The notes: generated by a model from the sequence alone, not told the origin. 6,842 nucleotides of DNA from Armatimonadota bacterium (GCA_016210785.1 JACQTN010000534.1:1-6842), one strand, 5' to 3'. Shown: positions 1 to 6,543, counted from the stretch's first letter. Numbers and translations are program-made.

Positions 1-11
1 AGTTCAATCCT

Positions 12-32
12 GCGTTGTTCAACTCGCAACGC
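12..32. repeat. weak hairpin downstream of the aminotransferase
   Basis: GCGTTG at 12-17 pairs with CAACGC at 27-32 around a 9-base loop. In the direction of transcription it lies about 75 bases after the aminotransferase stop codon. No T-run follows on the minus strand, so it is not a convincing intrinsic terminator. The hexamer GTTCAA also occurs twice, at 2-7 and 17-22. I see no gene in 1-106. Confidence 0.25.
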
Positions 33-106
33 CGATACCGACACATCGTGGGAAGCCGGGCCTGCGCATGAACGAAGCGGGCTCCGAGACGCCCTCTGCT
101 GATGTC

Positions 107-1450
107 TCAGCCCGCCGCCTGATCGGCAATCGCGAGCACCTCGTCAAGAACCTCCGCGCCCCGGCGCATCTCCGCCTCTGTGACGATCAGCGGCGGCGCC
201 ACGAACAGGCAGTTCCACCGCCCGAACATGAAGACGCCGCGCGCCAGCAGCGTGTCCAGCACCTGCACCAGCACACTGTGGTCGGGGCCGTTCCACTCCA
301 GCAGCATCGCCTTCGTCCGCCGGTCCTTCACCAGTTCCAGGCAGTAGAAAAGTCCCATCCCGCGCACGTCGCCCACCGAGGGATGGCGGGCGGCGACGCG
401 GCGCAGTTCCGTCTCGAGCACGCCGCCCATCACGCGGGCGCGCTCGATGAGCCCGTCCTCCTGATACGCGTCCAGCGCGGCCAGCCCCGCGGCGCAGGCC
501 AGGGGGTGGCCGCTATAGGTGAGGCCGCTGCCGAAGTACCGATCCGCGTACCAGTCGGCGATCCGGGAGGAGATCATCACCCCGCCCAGCGGCACGTACC
601 CGGAGGTCACGCCCTTGGCGAAGGTCATGAGGTCGGGGACGACGTTCCAGTGGTCGCAGGCGAACCAGGCGCCGGTGCGGCCGAACCCGGTCATCACCTC
701 GTCGATGATCAGCAGGAAGCCGTGCCGGTCGCAGATCGCGCGGAGCCCCTGGAGGTAACCGTCCGGCGGCACGATGACCCCGTTGCCGCCGATGATGGGC
801 TCCACTAAGATGCCGGCGATGGTCTCCGCCCCCTCGTAGCGCACGACCTCCTCCACGTGGCGCAGGCAGGCCTCGCACTCCCCTTCCGGCGGCACGCCGA
901 AGTGGCTGCGGTACGGGTAGGGGCCGAAGATGCGGACGAAGCCGGGGACGCCGGGCTCGTAGTCCCACCGCCGGCTGTCGCCGCTGGCGCTGATGGCGCC
1001 CAGGGTGGCGCCGTGATAGGAGCGGTAATTGGTCAGGATCTTGCGCCGTCCGGTGTATTCCCAGGCGATCTTGATGGCGTTCTCGACGGCCTCCGCCCCG
1101 CCGGTGGTGAAGAGCGTCTTGACCAGGTCGCGTCCTGGCGAGACCTCCCACAGGCGCCGGGCCAGCTCGCCCCGCACGTCGTTGGGCAGGCCCGGGACCG
1201 CGTACTGCAGGCGGCCGGCCTGGACGCGGATCGCCTCCACCACGCGCGGGTGGCTATGCCCCAGGTTGGTGTTGATGAGCCCCGAGGAGAAGTCGAGGTA
1301 GGCGCGGCCGTCCGCGTCGTAGAGATGGCAGCCCTCGCCGCGCACGACGGGCACCGGAGGAATCTCGGACTGCACCGACCACGAGAACAGCACGTGGCGG
1401 CGGTTGGTCTCCACGATGCGCGCGGCCTGCACGCCAAGGTCAACGGACAC
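107..1450 (-). CDS. class III PLP-dependent aminotransferase (omega-aminotransferase type)
   Basis: A 447-residue fold-type I, class III aminotransferase, of normal length for the family. These enzymes move an amino group, often from an omega position, to pyruvate or another 2-oxo acid, in the cytoplasm. Visible features are TTGGAEAVE at 115-123 (cofactor phosphate region), SYHGAT at 144-149, LIIDEVMTGFGRTG at 247-260 with the Asp that contacts the pyridine nitrogen, FAKG with the likely Schiff-base Lys279, and TYSGHP at 311-316. The N-terminal stretch HVLFSWSVQ and the overall pattern recall taurine-pyruvate and beta-alanine-type transaminases, but substrate cannot be read from sequence alone. 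The start is GTG, supported by GGAGGG at 1455-1460, four bases upstream. It is separated from glmS by 379 bp of structured DNA and may have its own promoter, although I could not recognise one. The family call is firm; the substrate is unknown. Confidence 0.93.
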   Translation of the reverse strand: MSVDLGVQAARIVETNRRHVLFSWSVQSEIPPVPVVRGEGCHLYDADGRAYLDFSSGLINTNLGHSHPRVVEAIRVQAGRLQYAVPGLPNDVRGELARRLWEVSPGRDLVKTLFTTGGAEAVENAIKIAWEYTGRRKILTNYRSYHGATLGAISASGDSRRWDYEPGVPGFVRIFGPYPYRSHFGVPPEGECEACLRHVEEVVRYEGAETIAGILVEPIIGGNGVIVPPDGYLQGLRAICDRHGFLLIIDEVMTGFGRTGAWFACDHWNVVPDLMTFAKGVTSGYVPLGGVMISSRIADWYADRYFGSGLTYSGHPLACAAGLAALDAYQEDGLIERARVMGGVLETELRRVAARHPSVGDVRGMGLFYCLELVKDRRTKAMLLEWNGPDHSVLVQVLDTLLARGVFMFGRWNCLFVAPPLIVTEAEMRRGAEVLDEVLAIADQAAG

Positions 1451-1473
1451 GACACCCTCCGTGGTGCGCGGAT

Positions 1474-1497
1474 CGCGCGGCGGCGCCCCGCCGCGCG
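1474..1497. repeat. 10-bp perfect hairpin in the aminotransferase leader
   Basis: CGCGCGGCGG at 1474-1483 pairs perfectly with CCGCCGCGCG at 1488-1497 around a 4-base loop. On the minus strand it ends 13 bases before the Shine-Dalgarno sequence at 1455-1460. A rival 7-bp pairing exists between 1464-1470 (GTGCGCG) and 1494-1500 (CGCGCAC), which would bring structure closer to the ribosome binding site. It could affect translation or mRNA stability, but such stems are commoner by chance in GC-rich DNA, and no T-run follows. Confidence 0.45.
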
Positions 1498-1541
1498 CAC
1501 ACCGCCGGGGCGCGTCCGGGAAGGCGCCCAGCGGCCGGACT

Positions 1542-1575
1542 CCCCCTCACCCTACCCTCTCCCACAGGGAGAGGG
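1542..1575. repeat. REP-like dispersed repeat with 9-bp perfect hairpin
   Basis: A C/T-rich tract leads into CCCTCTCCC at 1555-1563, which pairs perfectly with GGGAGAGGG at 1567-1575 around the loop ACA. The combination CCCCTCACCC plus AGGGAGAGGG is a familiar dispersed intergenic repeat style in GC-rich bacterial genomes. A shorter relative in the opposite orientation lies at 3696-3719. There is no T-run on either side, so it is not a standard intrinsic terminator, though it may stabilise 3' ends of transcripts. Confidence 0.7.
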
Positions 1576-1583
1576 ATAAGAAG

Positions 1584-1643
1584 TATCCTTAGCGGGATTC
1601 GCGGTCGCGGACCGGTCTCCCTGGCGGCCCGCCTCTAAGGATA
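1584..1643. repeat. nested inverted repeat between the glmS region and the aminotransferase
   Basis: TATCCTTAG at 1584-1592 is the exact reverse complement of CTAAGGATA at 1635-1643. The stem continues inward with CGGG (1593-1596) against CCCG (1628-1631) across a 3-base bulge. Inside lies a small hairpin, CGGTC (1602-1606) with GACCG (1610-1614). The right arm overlaps the stop codon of the displaced glmS tail frame. It could be a transposon-end or MITE-like remnant, or an RNA hairpin. No function is assigned. Confidence 0.5.
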
Positions 1644-1694
1644 GCGCACCGCCGACTCCACCGTCACGCTCTTGGCGAGATTGTGAAGTTGGTC
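1635..1694 (-). pseudogene. displaced, degenerate copy of the glmS 3' end
   Basis: Read on the minus strand from 1694, the sequence encodes DQLHNLAKSVTVE, against DQPRNLAKSVTVE at the C-terminus of the intact GlmS. Over 39 bases (1656-1694 against 1833-1871) 34 match. Three differences are synonymous and two change residues. Similarity stops just upstream at the Asp codon. Where glmS has its TAG stop, the copy reads TCG and runs on for six codons (SAVRYP) to TAG at 1635-1637. GlmS proteins normally end exactly at this conserved tail, so this is not a working gene end. It resembles the displaced gene end left by an element that inserts at the glmS 3' end, or the residue of a recombination that replaced glmS. 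Confidence 0.75.
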
Positions 1695-1807
1695 CCACCC
1701 CAACAAATCGCTCCGCGATTTCTTGGTGAACCCCCTGAAACATCCAACTGGCGCAGTTTCGGGAGCAACAACAGACGCTCCGGATGTTTCAGGGGGTTCA
1801 GGGGACC
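1691..1807. other. 117-base multi-branched structured element (possible ncRNA or mobile-element remnant)
   Basis: Nearly every base fits one nested fold. A closing stem pairs GGTCCC (1691-1696) with GGGACC (1802-1807). Inside are two adjoining parts. The first is a hairpin at 1700-1726 (CCAA, one mismatch, AAATCGC, loop TCC, GCGATTT, mismatch, TTGG). The second is a perfect 19-bp inverted repeat, 1727-1745 with 1782-1800. That long stem encloses two further hairpins: AACTG/CAGTT at 1746-1758 and GGAGC/GCTCC at 1762-1781. It starts where the displaced glmS tail ends and stops 22 bases before the glmS stop codon. No protein frame, U-run or family match is recognised. It could be an RNA at the 3' end of the glmS transcript, or a non-autonomous element folding as single-stranded DNA. 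Confidence 0.7.
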
Positions 1808-1829
1808 GCGGGGGGCGTCTTGAGAACCC

Positions 1830-3653
1830 CTACTCCACCGTGACACTCTTGGCGAGATTGCGAGGCTGGTCGATGTCGTGACCGCGCTCGCGCGCCACGT
1901 GGTAGGCAAAGAGCTGCAGGGGGATGATGGCCAGGATGGGCGCCAGCAGATCGTCCACGCGAGGGATGGGCAGCACGTGGTGCGCCTGGCGGGCGGTCTC
2001 CTCGTCGTCTTCGTAGGCCAGCGCGATGACCAGGCCGCCCCGCGCCTTCACCTCCTGGATGTTGCTCAGCATCTTCTCTTTGACGTGGCGCTGCGTCACC
2101 AGCGCGAAGACCGGGACGCCGGACTCGATGAGGGCCAGCGTGCCGTGCTTCAACTCGCCCGCGGCGAGCGCCTCCGAGTGCACGTAGGAGATCTCCTTCA
2201 GCTTCAGCGACCCCTCCATGGCCACCGAGTAGTCGAGCCCGCGGCCGATGAAGAACACGTCGGAGGCGGACGCATAGCGGCGGGCCAGATCGACCACCTC
2301 CGGCTCGCGGTTGAGAACCTCCTGAGCCCGACCGGGCAGCGCATGCAGGCCGGCCACCAGGCCGCGCGCCCGCGCCTGATCCAGGGTGCCGCGGCGCATC
2401 CCCATATCCACCGCCAGCATGACCTCCGCCGCCAGCATGGTCAGGTACGCCTTGGTGGAGGCCACGGCGATCTCGGGGCCCGCCCGGATGTACAGCACGT
2501 CGTCCGCCTCGCGGGTCACGGTGCTGCCCAGGACGTTGGTGATGGCCAGCACCCGCGCGCCGCGCTTCTTCAAATCGCGCATGGCGGTCAGCGTGTCCAC
2601 GGTCTCGCCCGACTGGCTGATGGCCATGGCCAGCGCGTTCCCCGCCAGCAGCGCGTCCCGATACCGCAGCTCGCTGGCCAGGTCGGGCTCGGTGGGGATG
2701 CGCGCCAGGTGCTCCAGGAACCACCGCCCCACCAGCCCCGCGTGGTAGGCGGTGCCGCAGGCCACGACCCAGATCTTGTCCAGCGTCTCCACGAACCCCG
2801 GCGGGAACCTGATGCCGTCCAGCACCACGCGCCCCTCGTCCAGCCTCCCCATCATGGTCTCCTGGAGGGCGCGCGGCTGCTCGTGGATCTCCTTCAGCAT
2901 GAAGTGGGCGTACCCGCCCTTCTCCGCCGCCTCCGCGTCCCACGTCACGTGCATGATGGGGCGCTCTACCGGCCTCCCGTCCACGCTGCTGAGGCGCACG
3001 CTGTCGCGGGTGATCACGGCCATCTCGCCGTCCTCGATGACGATGACGTGCCGGGTGTAGGGCAGCAGGGCCGGGATGTCGGACGCCATCCACATCTCGC
3101 CGGAGCCCAGCCCGACGATGAGCGGGCTGATGTAGCGCACGGCCACGATCTTGTCGGGCTCGTCCGCGCACAGGACCGCGATGGCGTACGCCCCGTGCGC
3201 CCGGGACACGGCGCGGCGCACCGCACCCTCCAGGTCGCCGCGGTACTCCGCTTCGATCAGGTGCGCCAGCACCTCCGTGTCCGTGTCCGACTGGAACCGG
3301 TGCCCGGCCGCCAGCAACTCCTCCTTCAGCGCCAGGTAGTTCTCGATGATCCCGTTGTGGATGACGACGACGCGGCCGGTACAGTCGGCGTGCGGGTGGG
3401 CGTTGCGGTCGGTGGGATCGCCGTGGGTGGCCCACCGGGTGTGGCCCAGCCCCACCGAGCCCGCCACCGGCGCGACCTTCACCACCTGCTCCAGGCGGGA
3501 CAGCTTGCCGGACGCCTTGCGCAGGTCGATGCGGCCGTTGCGGACGACCGCCACCCCCGCCGAGTCGTAGCCGCGGTACTCCAACCGGCGCAGGCCGTCC
3601 AACAGCATCGGCAGCGCCTGCCGGTCTCCGATGTACCCCATGATCCCGCACAT
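1830..3653 (-). CDS. glmS: glutamine--fructose-6-phosphate aminotransferase (isomerizing)
   Basis: Makes glucosamine-6-phosphate from fructose-6-phosphate and glutamine, the first committed step to UDP-GlcNAc, in the cytoplasm. At 607 residues it is full length. The N-terminal class II glutaminase domain starts MCGIMGYIG, with Cys2 as the nucleophile after Met removal, followed by HTRWATHG (71-78), HNG (99-101) and SDTDTE (122-127). Two SIS isomerase domains follow, with CGTAYHAG at 299-306, SQSGET at 346-351, STK at 399-401, KLKEISY near 484-490 and ELKHG at 500-504. The tail DQPRNLAKSVTVE carries the conserved catalytic-tail Lys602. The ATG start has GGAGGG at 3661-3666, seven bases upstream. 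It follows glmM by 78 bp and is probably in the same transcript. I see no glmS ribozyme upstream, and the gap is short for one. Its 3' end is partly duplicated downstream at 1656-1694. Confidence 0.98.
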   Translation of the reverse strand: MCGIMGYIGDRQALPMLLDGLRRLEYRGYDSAGVAVVRNGRIDLRKASGKLSRLEQVVKVAPVAGSVGLGHTRWATHGDPTDRNAHPHADCTGRVVVIHNGIIENYLALKEELLAAGHRFQSDTDTEVLAHLIEAEYRGDLEGAVRRAVSRAHGAYAIAVLCADEPDKIVAVRYISPLIVGLGSGEMWMASDIPALLPYTRHVIVIEDGEMAVITRDSVRLSSVDGRPVERPIMHVTWDAEAAEKGGYAHFMLKEIHEQPRALQETMMGRLDEGRVVLDGIRFPPGFVETLDKIWVVACGTAYHAGLVGRWFLEHLARIPTEPDLASELRYRDALLAGNALAMAISQSGETVDTLTAMRDLKKRGARVLAITNVLGSTVTREADDVLYIRAGPEIAVASTKAYLTMLAAEVMLAVDMGMRRGTLDQARARGLVAGLHALPGRAQEVLNREPEVVDLARRYASASDVFFIGRGLDYSVAMEGSLKLKEISYVHSEALAAGELKHGTLALIESGVPVFALVTQRHVKEKMLSNIQEVKARGGLVIALAYEDDEETARQAHHVLPIPRVDDLLAPILAIIPLQLFAYHVARERGHDIDQPRNLAKSVTVE

Positions 3654-3695
3654 GACGACGCCCTCCAGACCGCCGCGGCCCCAGGTTTCCTCTTT

Positions 3696-3719
3696 CCCCT
3701 CTCCCCTGGGGGTGAGGGG
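3696..3719. repeat. REP-like hairpin between glmM and glmS
   Basis: The arm 3696-3706 pairs with 3709-3719 at 10 of 11 positions, with one T-T mismatch (3702/3713). Read on the minus strand it contains CCCCTCACCC and AGGGGAGAGGGG, like the repeat at 1542-1575 but shorter and inverted relative to it. It lies in the 78-bp glmM-glmS gap, is not followed by a U-run, and probably does not stop transcription into glmS. Confidence 0.6.
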
Positions 3720-3731
3720 CCGAACGCCTCG

Positions 3732-5072
3732 CTACTCGCCGACCGCCGCCCGGGCGATCGCCCAGGCCACGGCCGTGGCGGTGGCCTCCGCCTCCTCCTG
3801 GGTCGCCGCCTCCACCATGACGCGCACCAGCGGTTCTGTGCCGGAGGGACGGACGAACAGGCGTCCCCGCCGTCCCAGCGCGTGCTCCGCCTCCTCGATG
3901 GCGCGGCGCACCTCGGGCCGGTCCAGCAGCCCGGCCTTCTGCTCCACCCGCACGTTGTGCAGCACCTGCGGCAGCCGCTCGATCATCGACGCCAGCTCCG
4001 ACAGGCGGCGCCCGCTTTCCAGCAGCACGTTGGCGAGCTGCACACCGGTGAGTAAGCCGTCGCCCGTGGTGGCGTGCCGCAAGAAGATGACGTGGCCGCT
4101 CTGCTCGCCGCCCAGCGGCGCGTCCAGCTCCCGCATGCGCTCCAGGACGAACCGGTCGCCCACGGCCGTCCGCTCGAGTGCGATGCCCGCGCGGGCCAGG
4201 GCCTGTTCCAGCCCCAGGTTGCTCATCGTCGTCGTCACCACCCGCCGGCCGGGCAGGTCGCCGCGCGCCGCCAGGTGCAGGGCACAGACCCCGATGATAC
4301 CGTCCCCATCCACGATGTTCCCGCGCTCGTCGGCCGCAATCACCCGGTCCGCATCCCCGTCGTGGGCAAACCCCAGGTCGGCGTGCTCGCGCCGCACTGC
4401 CTCCTGCAGCACCGCCGGGTGCGTGGACCCGCACCCGACATTGATACGCGCCCCGTCCGGCGCCGCGTTCAGCGGGATGACGGTGGCCCCGAGTTCCCGC
4501 CACAGACAGGGCGCCAGGTCGTAGGCCGCGCCGTACGCACAGTCCACCACGATGCGCACACCGTCCAGGCGCCCGCGGGCCAGGCTCACGAGCCACGCCA
4601 GGTAGCGGTCGGCGCTGCCCGGGTCGTCGGCGACCTCTCCCAGCGCCGCCCCCGCCGGCCGCGGCAGGGCATCCGGGCCTTCCAGCAGCCGCTCGATCTC
4701 GTCCTCCACCGGGTCGGGGAGTTTGAAGCCGTCCCTGCCGAAGATCTTCACGCCGTTGTCCTCGATGGGATTGTGGGAGGCCGAGAGCATCACGCCGCAC
4801 ATGGCGTCGCCGCGGACAGTCAGGTAGGCGAGGGCGGGCGTGGGGAGGATGCCGCACCGCACCGCCTCCCCGCCGACGGAGCAGACGCCGGCCACGCAGG
4901 CCGCCTCCAGCAGCGGGCCCGAGAGGCGCGTGTCGCGGCCGATCATCACGCGCCCGGGCGCGCCCCGCCCCAGCACCGTCGCCGCGGCCCGCGCCACGCG
5001 CAGGACGAGCTCGGGGGTGAGGTCTGCGTTGGCCACGCCCCGGATGCCGTCGGTTCCAAACAGGCGGCCCAC
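3732..5072 (-). CDS. glmM: phosphoglucosamine mutase
   Basis: Interconverts glucosamine-6-phosphate and glucosamine-1-phosphate, the step after GlmS in UDP-GlcNAc synthesis. The 446 residues match the usual length. The four alpha-D-phosphohexomutase signatures are present: SASHNP at 97-102 with phosphorylated Ser99, the metal loop DGDADR at 238-243, the sugar-binding GGEQSGH at 321-327, and the phosphate-binding RPSGTEP at 408-414. The N-terminus GRLFGTDGIRG is typical of GlmM. The metal loop has Ala where many GlmM proteins have Gly (DGDGDR), a common variant that keeps all three Asp. The start is GTG, with AAGGAG at 5083-5088 inside the end of cdaR. The gap to cdaR is 4 bp, so the two are surely co-transcribed. 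In Bacillus, Listeria and Lactococcus, GlmM binds CdaA and lowers c-di-AMP synthesis; the same here is an inference from gene order. Confidence 0.98.
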   Translation of the reverse strand: MGRLFGTDGIRGVANADLTPELVLRVARAAATVLGRGAPGRVMIGRDTRLSGPLLEAACVAGVCSVGGEAVRCGILPTPALAYLTVRGDAMCGVMLSASHNPIEDNGVKIFGRDGFKLPDPVEDEIERLLEGPDALPRPAGAALGEVADDPGSADRYLAWLVSLARGRLDGVRIVVDCAYGAAYDLAPCLWRELGATVIPLNAAPDGARINVGCGSTHPAVLQEAVRREHADLGFAHDGDADRVIAADERGNIVDGDGIIGVCALHLAARGDLPGRRVVTTTMSNLGLEQALARAGIALERTAVGDRFVLERMRELDAPLGGEQSGHVIFLRHATTGDGLLTGVQLANVLLESGRRLSELASMIERLPQVLHNVRVEQKAGLLDRPEVRRAIEEAEHALGRRGRLFVRPSGTEPLVRVMVEAATQEEAEATATAVAWAIARAAVGE

Positions 5073-5076
5073 GGCG

Positions 5077-5739
5077 CTAGGGCTCCTTGAGCACGACCTG
5101 CACGGTGGAGGGGATAGTAGAGATCACCGTCACGCCCTCGGGCGCGCGCACGGTGAGCGGAAGACGGTGGCGGCCCGGGCCGAGCCGGGCCACGCTCGCC
5201 ACCGCGGTCAGATCGGAGGGACGCAGGCGCAGCACTACGGCCTGTCCACCCTGCACCTGTACGTCCACCGTCTGGGGCTCCATCTCCACGCGCAGCCCCT
5301 CACCCACGTCGCTGACCTGCACCGGCACCCCGCGCATGATGGTCGCCACCAGCGCCGCCACCACGCGGATAACCACCTGCACGTCCCCCTCGTTGCCCCT
5401 CACGCTCGGCGGGAGCTGCAGGCTCACCTGCCGCACCACGTCGCTCTGCGTCCCGTCCACGGACACGGGGCGGGTCTGCACTCCGGTGACGCGCTCGATC
5501 AGCGCGGGCGGGCCGGTGATGGAGACCGCGGTGGGGAAGACCTGGATCGTGCCCACGGTGTACCCCTCCGCGGGCCGGCCCACCAGCGTGGGCACCACGG
5601 GCACGATGCGCGTCTGGGCGTCCTCGCGCACGGCGAGGCCGGTGGGTGTCTGGGTGGCGACCACGTACAGCCACATGCTGACGGCGATGAGCACGGACAG
5701 GACCAGGATGAAGTTGCGCTCGGTGAGCAGCCGCCTCAT
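5077..5739 (-). CDS. cdaR: YbbR-domain CdaA regulatory protein, short form
   Basis: A 220-residue protein with a positively charged N-terminus (MRRLLTERN), one membrane segment at about 10-28, and a beta-rich remainder expected outside the cytoplasm. The remainder splits into two YbbR-type repeats, roughly 43-128 and 132-218, each ending in the usual pattern of a P-x-x-V-x-V strand. B. subtilis CdaR has four such repeats, so this is a shorter version, as occurs in other phyla. CdaR contacts CdaA through the membrane and modulates c-di-AMP synthesis. The start codon overlaps the cdaA stop in ATGA (5736-5739), implying coupled translation, and a modest GGAAG lies eight bases upstream (5748-5752). 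The identification rests on the hydrophobicity, the YbbR-like pattern and the conserved position between cdaA and glmM. Confidence 0.92.
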   Translation of the reverse strand: MRRLLTERNFILVLSVLIAVSMWLYVVATQTPTGLAVREDAQTRIVPVVPTLVGRPAEGYTVGTIQVFPTAVSITGPPALIERVTGVQTRPVSVDGTQSDVVRQVSLQLPPSVRGNEGDVQVVIRVVAALVATIMRGVPVQVSDVGEGLRVEMEPQTVDVQVQGGQAVVLRLRPSDLTAVASVARLGPGRHRLPLTVRAPEGVTVISTIPSTVQVVLKEP

Positions 5740-6536
5740 GGCGTCTTCTTCCAGGGGAAGTGGAAGGCCCGCGGTCCGCCGGGCACCAGCAGCCCCATCA
5801 ACTGCACCTTCAGCTCCTCCTCCGACAACCCGCGCACCAGTTCTCCCTCCCGGGCCAGGGAGATGGTGCCGGTCTCCTCAGAGACCACCACTGCCACCGC
5901 GTCGGTCTGCTCGCACAGCCCCAGGGCAGCGCGGTGGCGCGTGCCCAGGGTACGCCCCACAGTCGGGTTCTCCGTGAGCGGCAGCAGGCAGCCCGCGGCG
6001 ATGACGCGGTTGCCGCGGATGATGACGGAGCCGTCGTGGAGCGGGCTGTTGGGAAAGAAGAGGCTGATGAGCAACTGCACCGTGACCACGGCGTCCACCG
6101 GAATGCCGGTCTCGGTGAAGTCCTGCAGCCCGGTACGGCGCTCGATGGCGACCAGCGCGCCGATCCGCCGCAGCGAGAGGATGCGGGCGGCGCGGGCCAC
6201 GTCGTTGACCAGGCGGATGGCCGCCTCGCGGTCCAGCCCGGGCGTCAGGGCGGAGACCAGCGGGCCGCCGCGCCCCAGCTGCTCCAGCATGCGGCGCAGC
6301 TCCGGCTGGAAGATGACCAGCAAGGCGATGGGGATGACCAGCCCCACGTAGCCCAGGATCCAGCGCAGCGTGTGCAGGCCCAGCACCAGACTCAAGGCGT
6401 ACGCGACGAACAGGACGCCCAGCCCCATGGCGAGCTGGACCGCCCTGGTCCCCCGCATGAGCATGAGGATCTGATACACCAGGAAGGAGACGATGGCGAT
6501 GTCGAGGACGTCGAGCACCCGAAACCGGACCGGCAT
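5736..6536 (-). CDS. cdaA: membrane diadenylate cyclase CdaA (DAC domain)
   Basis: Synthesises c-di-AMP from two ATP at the inner face of the membrane. The protein has 266 residues from the chosen ATG. Three membrane helices lie near 7-27, 34-54 and 59-76, followed by the FQPELRRMLEQLGRG linker and a DisA_N cyclase domain. That domain has GALVAIER at 126-133, the nucleotide-binding PLHDGS with Asp168, and GTRHRAA with RHR at 200-202. The usual DGA motif reads DGS here, a conservative change at Ser170 made by codon TCC. I prefer ATG at 6534-6536 over GTG at 6540-6542, because AGGAG at 6544-6548 is seven bases from the ATG but only one from the GTG; the GTG would add two residues. The gap to argF (6537-6612) shows no good promoter. 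c-di-AMP typically controls potassium and osmolyte transport. Confidence 0.96.
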   Translation of the reverse strand: MPVRFRVLDVLDIAIVSFLVYQILMLMRGTRAVQLAMGLGVLFVAYALSLVLGLHTLRWILGYVGLVIPIALLVIFQPELRRMLEQLGRGGPLVSALTPGLDREAAIRLVNDVARAARILSLRRIGALVAIERRTGLQDFTETGIPVDAVVTVQLLISLFFPNSPLHDGSVIIRGNRVIAAGCLLPLTENPTVGRTLGTRHRAALGLCEQTDAVAVVVSEETGTISLAREGELVRGLSEEELKVQLMGLLVPGGPRAFHFPWKKTP

Positions 6537-6543
6537 CCCCACT

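Noticed and set aside
68..808. Plus-strand open frame over the aminotransferase 3' half
   Set aside because: It is antisense to a gene with all class III aminotransferase motifs, has no ribosome binding site of note, and has no recognisable domain.
1555..1575. Intrinsic terminator
   Set aside because: The hairpin is strong, but no T-run follows it on either strand.
1552..1743. Small 63-codon minus-strand frame in the glmS-aminotransferase gap
   Set aside because: It runs across the displaced glmS tail in the wrong frame, and its end (PSPCGRG) is the usual spurious translation of the C/T-rich repeat.
1691..1807. Integron attC site
   Set aside because: I looked for the paired GTTRRRY and RYYYAAC core sites and did not find them in the right places. 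There is no cassette array or integrase.
3654..3731. glmS ribozyme upstream of glmS
   Set aside because: The gap is only 78 bp and is taken up by a C/T-rich hairpin and the ribosome binding site. No ribozyme core is recognisable.
1878..4055. Long open frame on the plus strand, opposite glmS and glmM
   Set aside because: It is a shadow: GC-rich codon use removes stops from the antisense frame, the translation is low-complexity (H/R/A/G/V-rich) with no family pattern, and both genes beneath it are full-length and certain.
1798..4857. A 1019-codon open frame on the minus strand in another frame across glmS and glmM
   Set aside because: Its translation is Arg/Gly/Pro/Ala-rich shadow sequence, and it crosses two well-identified genes.
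4840..6351. Plus-strand open frame across cdaR and cdaA
   Set aside because: Its composition is that of a shadow frame, and the conserved YbbR and DAC proteins lie on the opposite strand.
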